From Streptomyces seoulensis (GTDB lineage Bacteria > Actinomycetota > Actinomycetes > Streptomycetales > Streptomycetaceae), in contig NZ_AP025667.1 in the NCBI RefSeq assembly GCF_022846655.1, positions 2,889,001 to 2,953,000 on the forward strand: DNA of 64,000 bases, given 5' to 3'. Below, in pieces: positions 49,304 through 58,147 of the stretch; positions within the stretch are counted from its first letter, which is position 1, and every line of letters starts with the position of its first letter. Position numbers and translations under genes: made by a program. The notes below the pieces were generated by a model. That model did no database searches, had not been told where the DNA came from, and was given only the letters and a program-made list of their open reading frames with translations.

Positions 49304-50368
49304 TCAGGCGATCGTGTTCACCGCCCCGCGGCCGTCGACCGCACGGGCCCGCTCCTCCAGTTGCTGTGCCGCGTCCCGCCAGGACGCCGCGCATTCGCGG
49401 GCCGCGGCCGCGACCTTGGCCGCGCAGTGCGGCGGTATCCGGTCCACCAGTTCCTCCCACCGCCGGTTCGCCAGGGCGTGGGTGTCGAGCAGGCGCAGCA
49501 GGAACCTGCCGTGCTCGGTGAGCCGTATCGACGGATCCCGCCTGAGCAGCAGCAGCGTCTCCGCCAGCGCGAAGGCGGTGACCGGGCCGGACGGCTCCGG
49601 GACGCGCGACGTGCCTGCCGGGGTCGCCGGCCTCGGCACCGGACCGCCGGAGGGCCGGCCGCCCAGGGTCGGGCTGGCACCCTTCTGCACGCGTTCGCGC
49701 ACGTCCCGGGCGGTCGCCAGCGACAGGCCGCTCTCCCTGGCGATCTCGCGCAGCGTGGCCTGCGGATGGCGGCGGGCGTACTCACCGGCCAGCCGGCGCC
49801 GCTCGGAGTTGTCGACCGGGCGCGACCTGCCGTCCCGGCCGATCCGGGCGTTCAACTGAGGAATTGCGTCACCCGAACGACGCCGGATCGAGCCCACCGT
49901 CTTGGGCGAGAGACCGGTGGCCGACGCGATCATCCGGTCCGACCAGTCCGGGTGGGAGCGGATGATGCGCAGCGCGGCCGCGTTGCGGTCGGCGCGCGTC
50001 AGGGGCAGTCCGTGGTGGGCGTTGCGCTCCACCGCCAGCAGGAAGGCGTCCTTGGCGGTGCCGTCGAAGTACTGCACGTCGATGTGGGTCTGCCCGTTGA
50101 GCCGGGCGGCCCGCAGCCGGTGGACGCCGTCGATGACCCGGAGCGTGGCGCGGTGCACGATGATCGGTGGCAGCGGCGCGACGCACTGGGCCAGGTGCCG
50201 TACGTGTTCCTCGTTCTCGCCCGATATACGTGGGGAATCGTCGGTGGACAACGACTCGATGGGCGCCCGTGTCACCGGCAGACTGTCCGCCTGCGCGTTC
50301 CAGAGTTCCGCCGACTCGCAGATCACCGGGGCGGCGAGATGAATGCTTCTGGTTCCAGTCACAGCCAT
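49304..50368 (-). CDS. StrR-like (ParB-N/HTH) pathway regulator
   Basis: 354-aa regulator with an N-terminal ParB/Spo0J nuclease-like domain ('HLAQCVAPLPPIIVHRATLR', 'VIDGVHRLRAARLNGQTHI', 'FDGTAKDAFLLAVERNAHHG') followed by a helix-turn-helix ('SDRMIASATGLSPKTVGSI'), the architecture of StrR/NovG-type cluster activators. ATG 50368 has AGGAG 7 nt upstream; ATG 50386 and the ATG/GTG starts beyond it do not. A matching StrR-like inverted repeat is at 59886-59914 in the phenazine part, making this the likely pathway-specific activator. Confidence 0.85.
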   Translation of the reverse strand: MAVTGTRSIHLAAPVICESAELWNAQADSLPVTRAPIESLSTDDSPRISGENEEHVRHLAQCVAPLPPIIVHRATLRVIDGVHRLRAARLNGQTHIDVQYFDGTAKDAFLLAVERNAHHGLPLTRADRNAAALRIIRSHPDWSDRMIASATGLSPKTVGSIRRRSGDAIPQLNARIGRDGRSRPVDNSERRRLAGEYARRHPQATLREIARESGLSLATARDVRERVQKGASPTLGGRPSGGPVPRPATPAGTSRVPEPSGPVTAFALAETLLLLRRDPSIRLTEHGRFLLRLLDTHALANRRWEELVDRIPPHCAAKVAAAARECAASWRDAAQQLEERARAVDGRGAVNTIA

Positions 50369-50902
50369 TCTCAATCTCCTGTTCATATGTCCGTACAGGG
50401 GGCATAAAGATGTGAGATTGACGCGCGTACCTACACACCTGTCGCCGGTACGCGGCACCCCGGACGGTGACGGGAGAAGCCGACGACGGTGTTTCGCGGG
50501 CGGTCAGCGGCCGCGCGCGAATACCCGGTCGGAACTACAGACGGGGGATACACGAGAGCCCGGCCGACGGTGCTGCGCCGCGATGAATGGGCGGCGTGGA
50601 CCGAGTGGGCCGGGCTGGAATGGACGGGTCCGGAAAAGGGCCCGCCGCGCCGAAAAGTGGCGCCGAGAATCGCGTATCACTGTGAAGAGCCTCCCCCGTT
50701 TGGCTCTGGACCTGCTGCCGTGCACCATATCCGGTGCCGGTGAATCGTCAACGCGCGATGACAGAAAACGCCCGGACGGGAACCGCTGCCTCGCGGGAGG
50801 CAACAGGTTTTTCGGCCGGGGGTCCTGCGTCGCACACCGGGCGCCAGCCGTGCGAAGTGCCGGGTGGCGCCCAGGCGAGGATGGCCAGAAAGCGACAGGC
50901 CG
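50369..50902. other. 534-bp intergenic region, no gene seen
   Basis: Lies upstream of the StrR-like gene and downstream of the SnoaL-like gene (both minus strand). It has slightly lower GC than its neighbours around 50369-50420 and 50690-50760, fitting a promoter for the StrR-like gene. Reading frames that cross it lack Shine-Dalgarno sites or family resemblance. The only clear structure is the hairpin at 50839-50872. Confidence 0.4.
50839..50872 (-). terminator. Hairpin downstream of the SnoaL-like gene
   Basis: GGGCGCCA (50839-50846) pairs with TGGCGCCC (50865-50872), 18-nt loop; on the minus strand it follows the SnoaL-like stop by about 30 bp. Confidence 0.5.
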
Positions 50903-51274
50903 TCAGCTCGTCGGCGGGCGGAACTCCGGCTGGTCGATGATGCGCAGCCAACTGCCGTCGGCCTGTCGCTTGACCACCTGCGCGCGGGCACCCGAACCGT
51001 CCTTGGGCGGCGTGGAGGTGAGCGCGATGTCACCGAACACCAGCGTCGGCAGGGGCTCCTCCGGCTCGAAGTGCGGCGCGTTGGACAGCACCTTCTCCCA
51101 CAACTGGCGGATCGCCTCCCGGCCCACGGTGGTGCTGCCCGGCGGGTAGGCCATGACGGCCTCCTCGTCGTACAGCGCGGCGAGGCCGGCGGCGTCACCC
51201 GCGTTGGCGCGCTCCACGAAGAGGCGGGTGAGGTCTTCCGGCTTCAGGGCCTTCTCGTTCTCGGACACAATCAT
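50903..51274 (-). CDS. SnoaL/NTF2-like protein
   Basis: 123-aa cone-shaped alpha+beta barrel: 'LTRLFVERANAGDAAGLAAL', 'GREAIRQLWEKVLSNAP', 'SWLRIIDQPEFRP'. This fold hosts cyclases, hydroxylases and isomerases in biosynthetic clusters but also small general proteins. AGGAAAGG lies directly before ATG 51274 and 6 nt before GTG 51268; either may start. Divergent from the LysR gene, whose regulator probably controls it. Confidence 0.75.
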   Translation of the reverse strand: MIVSENEKALKPEDLTRLFVERANAGDAAGLAALYDEEAVMAYPPGSTTVGREAIRQLWEKVLSNAPHFEPEEPLPTLVFGDIALTSTPPKDGSGARAQVVKRQADGSWLRIIDQPEFRPPTS

Positions 51275-51357
51275 CCTTTCCTGCGGTCCGGGTACCAACG
51301 TGGCAATTTTCCGTCATTGGCCGAGAACAAGTCCAATCAATCATCCGGATCGACGTT

Positions 51358-51372
51358 ATAATTTGGAGTTAT
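51358..51372. promoter_or_regulatory. Candidate LysR operator (T-N11-A)
   Basis: ATAA-TTTGGAG-TTAT inverted repeat, a T-N11-A LysR-type box, overlapping the start codon and Shine-Dalgarno of the LysR gene; suited to autoregulation and to control of the divergent SnoaL-like gene. Confidence 0.45.
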
Positions 51373-52285
51373 GGAGATCAGGCAGCTCAGGTACTTCATC
51401 GCCGTGGCACAGGAAGCCAATTTCACCAGGGCCGCGGAGCTGGTGCATATCAGCCAACCTGGCATCAGCGCGCAGATCCGCCAGCTCGAGAACGACCTGG
51501 GGGCCACCCTGATCGACCGCTCCGGGCGCAGCGCGCAGCTCACCGCCGTCGGTGAAGTGGTGCTGGCCCACGCCAAGTCCGTGCTGTCCTCGATGGACTC
51601 GCTGCGGCAGGCCGTGGACGAGATGAACGGCCTGGTCCGGGGCAAGCTGGTCGTCGGCATGGTCACCGCCTGCACCGTCCAGCCGCTCTTCGACGCCCTG
51701 TCGGGCTTCCACCTCGCCCACCCCGGCGTCGAGATCAGCCTGGTCGAGGACGATTCCGTCAAGCTGGTCGAGTACGTCCGCGAGGGCACCGTCGACCTGG
51801 CGCTGATCGGCGCCGCCCACCGCGCACCGGAGGACCTCGACGGCTGGCAGATCATCAGCGAGCCGATCGTCGCCGCCGTCCCGCACGGGCACCCGCTGGC
51901 CGAGAAGGACGGGGTCACCCTCGCCGAACTCAGCGCCTACCCCATCGTGTGCCTGCCCGCGGGGACCGGAATCCGGGCGACGCTGGACGAGGCGTCCGCC
52001 GCGCTCGGTCTGACCCCCACCATCGCCCTCCAGGCCAGCGCCCCCGGCGCGGTGATGAACCTGGCCGAGCGGGGACTCGGCGTCGCGGTGCTCTCCGAGT
52101 CCATGACCGCCCAGCAGGAGGGGCTCAAGACCATCGCCATCACCGACGCCGACGTACCGGCCGTGCTCGCCCTGATCTCCGCGCCCACCAAGAGCCCCGC
52201 CCTGCGCGAACTGCTGCTGCACTGCCGCCAGTCCTTCGGTGAACCGGCCGCCAGCCAGGCCGTGGCCTCGATGAGCGGGGCGTGA
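51371..52285 (+). CDS. LysR-family transcriptional regulator
   Basis: 304 aa. N-terminal LysR wHTH 'MEIRQLRYFIAVAQEANFTR' and 'HISQPGISAQIRQLENDLG', then a periplasmic-binding-like co-inducer domain ('KLVVGMVTACTVQPLFDALS'). Typical length. Divergent from the SnoaL-like gene and next to a DHA2 exporter, so possible targets are both. TTGGAG Shine-Dalgarno. Confidence 0.9.
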   Translation: MEIRQLRYFIAVAQEANFTRAAELVHISQPGISAQIRQLENDLGATLIDRSGRSAQLTAVGEVVLAHAKSVLSSMDSLRQAVDEMNGLVRGKLVVGMVTACTVQPLFDALSGFHLAHPGVEISLVEDDSVKLVEYVREGTVDLALIGAAHRAPEDLDGWQIISEPIVAAVPHGHPLAEKDGVTLAELSAYPIVCLPAGTGIRATLDEASAALGLTPTIALQASAPGAVMNLAERGLGVAVLSESMTAQQEGLKTIAITDADVPAVLALISAPTKSPALRELLLHCRQSFGEPAASQAVASMSGA

Positions 52286-52300
52286 CCCGCCCCGGAGACG

Positions 52301-52339
52301 ACGAAGCGGGCCCGCCGGCAGCCGGCGGGCCCGCTTCGT
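52301..52339. terminator. Very strong bidirectional terminator
   Basis: A perfect inverted repeat of 19 bp arms around a single A: arm ACGAAGCGGGCCCGCCGGC at 52301-52319, complement at 52321-52339 (in practice a 16-bp stem with a 7-nt loop). Between the convergent LysR and MFS genes. Confidence 0.85.
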
Positions 52340-52348
52340 ACGTGAGGC

Positions 52349-53917
52349 TCAGCTCTCGGCGGCCACCGGCGACTGGCCGGGGGCGTCCTTCGCCTCGGGC
52401 TTCGGCTGCTGCGCCGCCTGGAAGTCGGCCGGCCGGATCAGCACCAGGGCCAGCACACCGCCGAGCAGGGCCAGCCCGGCCGACACCGCGAGCAGGGTGT
52501 TCAGGCCGTCCACGAAACCGGTCGTGGCGATCTGCTGCACCTTGTCCCCGTAAGCCTCGGGCACCAGCCGCACCGCCTGATCCGCTTCGCCGCCCCGCGT
52601 CAGCGCGGCCAACTGGTCACTGCGCCCGGCCAGTTCCGGCACCCCGCGCAGCCCGTCACGGAACCGCTCGCTGATGACCCCGGCGAAGGTCGAGCCGAGC
52701 ACCGCGACACCGGCGCTCACACCGAGCTGACGGAACGTGCCGTTCACGCCCGAGGCCATGCCGGAGCGGGAGAAGTCCACGACGCCCACGGCCGTGGAGG
52801 CCAGCGGGGGGTTCACCAGACCGGCGCCGATGCCGCCCAGCACCAGACCGGGGATGAAGTGCTCCCAGCCGCTGGACTCGGTGATCCCGCCCATCAGCAG
52901 CAACGCGGCACCGACCAGCAGCAGCCCGACCCCGATCATGTAGCGGGGCTGGACCTTGGCGCTGAGCCGCCCGGCGATCAGGGAGGCGACCAGCATCGAG
53001 AGGGAGGCGGTGAGCAGGCGCAGACCGGTCTCCAGCGAGGAGTAGTGCAGCGCCTCCTGGAAGTAGATCGCCAGGAACAGGAACATCGCGAACAGCGAGC
53101 CGTTCATGGCGAACGCGGCGATGGAGCCTCCGACGAACGTGGGGATGCGGAACAGCCGCAGGTCGAACATGGGCTGCTCGGACCTGGCCTCCACCAGCAG
53201 GAAGGCGATGAGCAGCACCGCGCCGCCCACCAGCCCGGTCACCGCGCGGCCGTCGCTCCACGCGGTCTCACCGGCGCGGATCAGACCGTAGACGAGAGTG
53301 GCAAGACCGCCGGTGAGCAGGACGAAGCCGGGCCAGTCCAGCTTGCGGGCGAACGGCGACTTCGACTCGTCCACGCGCAGCGCGATGATCAGGGCCACGA
53401 TGACACCGATCGGCACGTTGACCAGGAAGATGCCGCGCCAGCTGATGCCGCTGGAGATCAGACCGCCGGCCACCGGGCCGACGGCGGAGGCGAGGCCGGT
53501 CACCATGCCCCACACACCGAACGCCATGCCGCGTTCCTTGCCCTGGAAGCTGCCCGCGAGCAGCGCCAGACCGGTGGCGAACATGACCGATCCGCCGACG
53601 CCCTGGAGCACTCGGGACAGGATCAGCATCAGCGGGGACTGCGCCACACCGCACAGCAGCGAGGCGAACGTGAACAGTGCCACGCCGATCGCGTAGAGGC
53701 GTTTGCGCCCGAACCGGTCGGCGAGCGTGCCGCTCGTCAGCAGGAAGGAGGCCAGGGCCAGCGCGTAGCCGTCGATCACCCACTGGAGGTCGGCGAAGCT
53801 GGCTTCCAGGTCCCGCTGCACATCGGGCATGACGACGTACACGATGGTGGTGTCCAGCAGGAGCATGAACGTCCCGCCGCACACCCCCAACAGGGTCCAC
53901 CATTTCTTTTCCATCAT
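52349..53917 (-). CDS. DHA2-type MFS drug exporter
   Basis: 522-aa EmrB/QacA-family proton antiporter, 14 predicted helices. Signatures: 'LDTTIVYVVMPDVQRDL' (motif D1), 'LADRFGRKRLYAIGVALF' (motif A) and 'VLQGVGGSVMFATGLAL' (motif B/C region). ATG 53917 has GAAGGAACG 5 nt upstream (ATG 53914 alternative). In a phenazine cluster the natural role is export of the redox-active product. Confidence 0.9.
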   Translation of the reverse strand: MMEKKWWTLLGVCGGTFMLLLDTTIVYVVMPDVQRDLEASFADLQWVIDGYALALASFLLTSGTLADRFGRKRLYAIGVALFTFASLLCGVAQSPLMLILSRVLQGVGGSVMFATGLALLAGSFQGKERGMAFGVWGMVTGLASAVGPVAGGLISSGISWRGIFLVNVPIGVIVALIIALRVDESKSPFARKLDWPGFVLLTGGLATLVYGLIRAGETAWSDGRAVTGLVGGAVLLIAFLLVEARSEQPMFDLRLFRIPTFVGGSIAAFAMNGSLFAMFLFLAIYFQEALHYSSLETGLRLLTASLSMLVASLIAGRLSAKVQPRYMIGVGLLLVGAALLLMGGITESSGWEHFIPGLVLGGIGAGLVNPPLASTAVGVVDFSRSGMASGVNGTFRQLGVSAGVAVLGSTFAGVISERFRDGLRGVPELAGRSDQLAALTRGGEADQAVRLVPEAYGDKVQQIATTGFVDGLNTLLAVSAGLALLGGVLALVLIRPADFQAAQQPKPEAKDAPGQSPVAAES

Positions 53918-53955
53918 CGTTCCTTCTGCTGTCCTGAGCGGTCGGCCGCGGCCCG

Positions 53956-55377
53956 TCAGCGGGGGCCGGGGGAGGGGTTCGGCGGGATGTTGTGGTTCAG
54001 CCGGAAGAGGTTTCCGGGGTCGTACGCGGCCTTGATCCGGCGCAGGCGCGCGTAATCGTCGGGGGCGTACGCCAGCCGCACCTGCTCCGGCGTGGCGTTC
54101 GCGCCGTACAGGAAGTTCAGGTTGCGGCCCGTGGTGAGCGGGGCCAGGGCGTCGGTCAGCCGGGTGTGCGCGGCGCGGACGGTGTCGGCGGTCTCGTCGG
54201 TGACCCGGTCGAGCACCGCGAGCAGATAGCGGGCCGAGCGGTTGCCGACGGAGTTCGGCACGCGGGGCGGGCGCGCGAGGGCGCCGCCGAGGTGGCGCAC
54301 CTCGACGATGCTGGTGACGGGCGCGTCCGGTCCGGCGAGGTCGAGCACGGTGCGCACCGCCGACGCGTCGAGCCCGCTGAGCATCGCGTTGGTCCCGACG
54401 TACGCGGCCGGCGGGACCGGGTCGTTGTGGATCGACCCGGAGTCGGTGTACGGGAGTTCGCGCACCGAGTCGGCCAGCCGCGGACCGAGCGCCCGCAGCG
54501 GGGCGACCAGCCGCTCCCCGTACGCCGGGTCGCCGAGGTGGGCGACGCGTACGTGCACCACGTACCGCCCCCGCAGCGGTGGCGGCAGGGTCGGCGCGTC
54601 GGGCAGCGGGACCAGGGCCAGGGAGGAGGTCGTCTCCTCCGGGACCGTCTCCGTCCAGCGCAGGTAGGCGTCGAGGACGCGCTCCGCCGAGGCGCCGTCG
54701 AAGTACATCCCGCCGCCGTAGAGCCGGGTCACCGGGACCAGGTCCACCTCCAGGCCGGTGACCAGGCCGAAGTTGTCCCGGCCGCCGCGCAGCGCCCAGA
54801 ACAGGTCGGGCTCGCCGTCGGCGGTGATCTCGCGCGGCCGGCCGTCGGCGGTGACGCACTCGATGCGCCGGACGTGGTCGGCCGCGTACCCGAACTTCCG
54901 CGCCAGCAGGCCGATTCCGCCGCCCAGGGTGTAGCCGACCACCCCCACGTCGGGGGCGCTGCCGCTGAGCGGGGCCAGGCCGTGCGGCGCGGCCGCCTCG
55001 ATGACCTGCTTCCACCGCCCGCCCGCGCCCACGAAGGCCGTGCGGGCGGCCGGGTCGACGCGCACCTCGGTCATCCGGCGGGTGCTGACGAGCACCCCGG
55101 TGTCCGCGGGCAGCGCGGGGGAGTGCCCGGTGGCCTGTACGCCCACGGGGAGATCCTGGGCGGCGGCGAACTCCACCGCCCGCTGTACGTCCTTCGGCTC
55201 GGCCGCGCCGACGACGAACGCCGGGCGGTGCGGCCGGTGGGTCTGGTACCGGGCGCGTTCCTCGTCGTAGCCGTCCTGGCCCGCCGCGAACAGCGGGCCG
55301 CTCACGCTCTCGGCCAGTTGCCCGGCGGCCGCACTCAGATCCTCGCGCGCGGTGGGCGGTTCGGGGCGAGCGGGCAC
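53956..55377 (-). CDS. Berberine-bridge-type FAD oxidase
   Basis: 473 aa. FAD_binding_4 domain with 'VQATGHSPALPADTG' (His for 8-alpha-histidyl FAD linkage) and 'GSAPDVGVVGYTLGGGIGLL', where the Cys used by bicovalent relatives is replaced, so a single covalent link is expected. C-terminal BBE motif 'YDPGNLFRLNHNIPP'. GTG start, AAAGGAACGG upstream. Such oxidases aromatise or cyclise intermediates in pathways; late phenazine oxidation is a reasonable inference. Confidence 0.87.
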   Translation of the reverse strand: MPARPEPPTAREDLSAAAGQLAESVSGPLFAAGQDGYDEERARYQTHRPHRPAFVVGAAEPKDVQRAVEFAAAQDLPVGVQATGHSPALPADTGVLVSTRRMTEVRVDPAARTAFVGAGGRWKQVIEAAAPHGLAPLSGSAPDVGVVGYTLGGGIGLLARKFGYAADHVRRIECVTADGRPREITADGEPDLFWALRGGRDNFGLVTGLEVDLVPVTRLYGGGMYFDGASAERVLDAYLRWTETVPEETTSSLALVPLPDAPTLPPPLRGRYVVHVRVAHLGDPAYGERLVAPLRALGPRLADSVRELPYTDSGSIHNDPVPPAAYVGTNAMLSGLDASAVRTVLDLAGPDAPVTSIVEVRHLGGALARPPRVPNSVGNRSARYLLAVLDRVTDETADTVRAAHTRLTDALAPLTTGRNLNFLYGANATPEQVRLAYAPDDYARLRRIKAAYDPGNLFRLNHNIPPNPSPGPR

Positions 55378-55403
55378 GGTCCGTTCCTTTCGTCGAGGGA
55401 CGA

Positions 55404-55435
55404 CAGTGCCGCCGACGGGGGTCGCAGCGGCACTG
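55404..55435. promoter_or_regulatory. Inverted repeat upstream of the FAD oxidase
   Basis: CAGTGCCGC (55404-55412) and GCGGCACTG (55427-55435), 14-nt spacer, about 27 bp upstream of the oxidase start in its leader/promoter. The stretch 55478-55520 beyond it is distinctly AT-rich for this genome and probably holds the promoter. Confidence 0.4.
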
Positions 55436-55551
55436 CCGTCCCAGTCATGGTCCCGACGATGCGATCAGAAGTCCAAGACCTAGTTTTTCTGGGATGCCGA
55501 ACTTTTGGTTATGGATCAGGGTGCGGTCGGTCACGGCAGGTCAGCGCGGTG

Positions 55552-56166
55552 TCACCCCGGCGCGGAGGGGGGCTCGGCGCCGACCGCCACCGCGAAGGAG
55601 AACGCCGCCGTCTCCAGTTCCTCGACGACCGCCCACCGGTCACCGGCCCGCGCCCACAGCCGTCCCTCGTGCCCGTACAGCCGCACCCGCCAGAACAGTC
55701 CGCCATGCGCGTCGGCACAGTCGGTCAGCGCCTTGAACGCGGCCTCCTTCGCGGCGAACAGCCGCCGCAGGCCCAGTGGTTCACCCTCCGGCCAGAGGTC
55801 GGCCCGCTCCCGGTCGTCCAGCAGGAACCGGTGCAGCCTCAGCTCGGGGCAGCGGGGTTCCAGATCGACGCCCACACCCGGGGCGCCGGGTGCGACGACC
55901 GCCACCGCCAGCTCGGCGCTGTGCGTGACGGAGGCGGGGAAACCGTCCGGGCAGACCGGCGCTCCGCCGGCACCGCGGCCCACCGCCGTCACCGGACTGC
56001 CCGCACGCCGCAGCGCCGCGCCCACCGCACGCCGGCCGGCCCGGTGCTGCGCGGCGACCGTGCCCGGCGCCTCGACCTCGGCGCACTCCACCACCACGCG
56101 CCGCGGACGGCCGTGGCTCCCGAGCAGCCAGGTGCGCGGGAGCCACGGATACGCCGACCCGGTCAC
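55552..56166 (-). CDS. 4'-phosphopantetheinyl transferase
   Basis: 204-aa Sfp/EntD-type PPTase: 'VGVDLEPRCPEL' (Mg-binding Asp and Glu) and 'RRLFAAKEAAFKAL' (F-x-x-K-E-x-x-x-K). Transfers phosphopantetheine from CoA to the Ser of a carrier protein; the ACP at 57899-58147 in the same operon is the obvious target. GTG start, 10 bp after the hydrolase gene. Confidence 0.9.
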   Translation of the reverse strand: MTGSAYPWLPRTWLLGSHGRPRRVVVECAEVEAPGTVAAQHRAGRRAVGAALRRAGSPVTAVGRGAGGAPVCPDGFPASVTHSAELAVAVVAPGAPGVGVDLEPRCPELRLHRFLLDDRERADLWPEGEPLGLRRLFAAKEAAFKALTDCADAHGGLFWRVRLYGHEGRLWARAGDRWAVVEELETAAFSFAVAVGAEPPSAPG

Positions 56167-56176
56167 CGGGACCGGA

Positions 56177-57028
56177 TCATGCGCCGGTACCGGTCACCCG
56201 GTCGATGAACGCGACGACCTCGCGCTGGAACCACTCGGGCTCCTCCAGGAAGGCCAGATGCCCGCCGTCCGGGACGGTGACGGTGGTGGCGTCCGGGAAC
56301 AGCCCCACCATCTCCCGCACCGCGTCCGTGCTCAGCGAGAAGTCGTCCCCGCCGACGAACAGCAGCGTCGGAGCCGTCACCTTGGTCATGATCTCCGGGT
56401 CCAGCGGCGCCTTCACCGACACCGCGAGCCCGGCGCGCAGGGATTCCACGGAGTGGATGCCGAGGAAGTTCTGCTTGCGGCCCATGAACCCGATCGGCCC
56501 CGCCGCCTCCACCGCCCGGTCGCCGGAGACGAGCGGGTACAACTGCTCGTACAGCACGCCGAGTCCCGAGGTGTCCAGCGTCTTCAGCCAGGACTTGGTG
56601 ATCCGGCGCAGCCGCTGGGGGCCGTGCGGGCTCATCGCCGGCCCGGCCAGGATCAGGCCCTGCACCCGCTCCGGGTGGGCCACGGCGAAGTCCCGGCAGA
56701 TCAGCGTCGAGAACGACGTGCCCACCAGGATCGCCTTCTCCAGCCCCAGGCCGTCGAACAGGGCCTTGAGGTCGCTGATGTGGTCCTCCCACACCGGCTC
56801 CCCGGCGTGCGGGCTGGAGTCGCCCTGGCCGCGCAGGTCGTAGGAGGTGAGCCGGGCCGTGGTGGCCAGGTTCGCGGTGTAGGACCGCCAGGACTTGCGG
56901 TCCATGAAGAAGTTGTTGACGAGGACGATGTCGGGGCCGGACCCGCGTCGCTCGTACGCTATCCGGATGTCGTCGCTCACCTGGATCTCGCCGGTCTCCA
57001 GGGCGTCGTCGACGGTCGTGTCGGTCAT
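56177..57028 (-). CDS. Alpha/beta hydrolase of the carrier-protein operon
   Basis: 283 aa. Oxyanion/Ser region 'AILVGTSFSTLICRDFA' (G-T-S-F-S nucleophile), catalytic Asp in 'LFVGGDDFSLSTDAV', His in 'VPDGGHLAFLEEP'. 'TSYDLRGQGDSSPHAG' is typical of the 3-oxoadipate enol-lactonase-like group. Co-transcribed with amino acid:carrier ligase, ACP and PPTase; it may release or transfer the ACP-bound acyl group. Confidence 0.85.
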   Translation of the reverse strand: MTDTTVDDALETGEIQVSDDIRIAYERRGSGPDIVLVNNFFMDRKSWRSYTANLATTARLTSYDLRGQGDSSPHAGEPVWEDHISDLKALFDGLGLEKAILVGTSFSTLICRDFAVAHPERVQGLILAGPAMSPHGPQRLRRITKSWLKTLDTSGLGVLYEQLYPLVSGDRAVEAAGPIGFMGRKQNFLGIHSVESLRAGLAVSVKAPLDPEIMTKVTAPTLLFVGGDDFSLSTDAVREMVGLFPDATTVTVPDGGHLAFLEEPEWFQREVVAFIDRVTGTGA

Positions 57029-57059
57029 CGGCTCACTTTCGGGCTGGGGCGGGCGGGGC

Positions 57060-57899
57060 TCAGACGGCTTCGAGGACCGCCTCGGCGGCGGACCGGGCGT
57101 CGCCGAAGCGGGCGGTCAGCGCGTGCACCCACCGCTCCAGGCCGAAGGCCAGGCAACTGGTGGAGGCGGGCGAGCCGTCCGGCAGGGAGATCGCGCAGCG
57201 CTCCCCGAAGAAGTTGCGGTGGTAGTTCACCGACCCGATGGCCAGGCCGTCCACCACGAACTCCTCCTTCACCGGGAACAGGCGCTGCATCGTGGCCCGT
57301 GATCCGGTGCGGTCGAAGAAGGGGTCGGTGGCCACCTCGGTCCGCATCGCCAGGCCCAGCCGGTCGGCGAGGCCCAGCACCTGCTCCTTGGCCCGCTTCA
57401 GATGCTCGGTCGCTCCCTCGGGGGAGCCGACGAACACGATCTCGCGCATGCTGAAGCCGAGCAGCCTGCGCAGCCCCTCGTAGCGCGTCTCGTTGCGGAA
57501 ACAGGTGGCGACCGTGGTGAAGCGGTTCTCCGTCGCCGGCAGGGTCCGCTTCCCGAGGTCGAAGTAGACCGAGTAGCAGGCGGCCGACGGCAGGGCCAGC
57601 GCCGCGTCGTTCAGGACGGCCGCCGGGAGCTCCTCCAGGGGGCTCCCGGCTCCGGCGCGCAGCTCCGCCAGCCGGGCCGGGTCGGCCGCCACCGCGGCCA
57701 GACCCAGGTGCGGGAAGTTCTCGTAGTAGTCGATGGACTCCAGGTCCGCCGGGCGCAGCAGGAACGGGTAGCGCCGCTCCTCGGCCTCCCACTGGTGCGC
57801 CCAGGACAGCACCAGCGAGTCGAACGCGCGCAGCAGCCGCAGCTCGTCCGGGCCGAGTACGCCGAGGCCGTTGTCCGTCGTCCCGGTGGCGGTGCCCAT
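57060..57899 (-). CDS. Amino acid:[carrier protein] ligase
   Basis: 279-aa homologue of the class II seryl-tRNA-synthetase core without a tRNA-binding arm. Motif 2 'ATCFRNETRYEGLRRLLGFS' leads to 'MREIVFVG'; motif 3 is 'STSCLAFGLERWVHAL'. Cys108, Glu137 and Cys249 match the zinc ligands (Cys-Glu-Cys) of the Bradyrhizobium amino acid:CP ligases, which load Gly or Ala onto a carrier protein. It overlaps the ACP gene by 4 bp, so that ACP is its partner. Amino acid specificity not readable by eye. Confidence 0.87.
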   Translation of the reverse strand: MGTATGTTDNGLGVLGPDELRLLRAFDSLVLSWAHQWEAEERRYPFLLRPADLESIDYYENFPHLGLAAVAADPARLAELRAGAGSPLEELPAAVLNDAALALPSAACYSVYFDLGKRTLPATENRFTTVATCFRNETRYEGLRRLLGFSMREIVFVGSPEGATEHLKRAKEQVLGLADRLGLAMRTEVATDPFFDRTGSRATMQRLFPVKEEFVVDGLAIGSVNYHRNFFGERCAISLPDGSPASTSCLAFGLERWVHALTARFGDARSAAEAVLEAV

Positions 57900-58147
57900 C
57901 AGTGGGCCGCCGCGCCGTGCAGGAACCGCTTGTCGATGGCGCGCAGGGTGCGGAAGTCCTCGACGTCGATCTCCTCGGGGTCGATGGTCTCCCCGCTCAG
58001 CTCCTCCAGCAGGTAGAGGAACTCGACGAAGGCCAGCGAGTCCACCGCGCGGCGGTCGATCAGGTCGTCGTCCAGCTTCAGCTCGCCCACCTCGGGGTTG
58101 CGCTGGTGGATGAAGGTGAGGATCTTGGTCATCTTGTCGTCACTCAT
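57899..58147 (-). CDS. Acyl/aminoacyl carrier protein
   Basis: 82-aa carrier protein. Phosphopantetheine site Ser37 in 'DRRAVDSLAFVEFLYLLEE' (D-S-L), acidic helices as in ACPs. 4-bp overlaps on both sides with the diiron oxygenase and the amino acid:CP ligase genes. Expected to carry an aminoacyl thioester loaded by the ligase and modified by the oxygenase. Confidence 0.9.
   Translation of the reverse strand: MSDDKMTKILTFIHQRNPEVGELKLDDDLIDRRAVDSLAFVEFLYLLEELSGETIDPEEIDVEDFRTLRAIDKRFLHGAAAH

Noticed and set aside
57060..57899. Class II aminoacyl-tRNA synthetase or resistance copy
   Set aside because: At 279 aa it lacks the tRNA-binding arm, and its zinc ligands and ACP neighbour identify an amino acid:carrier-protein ligase.
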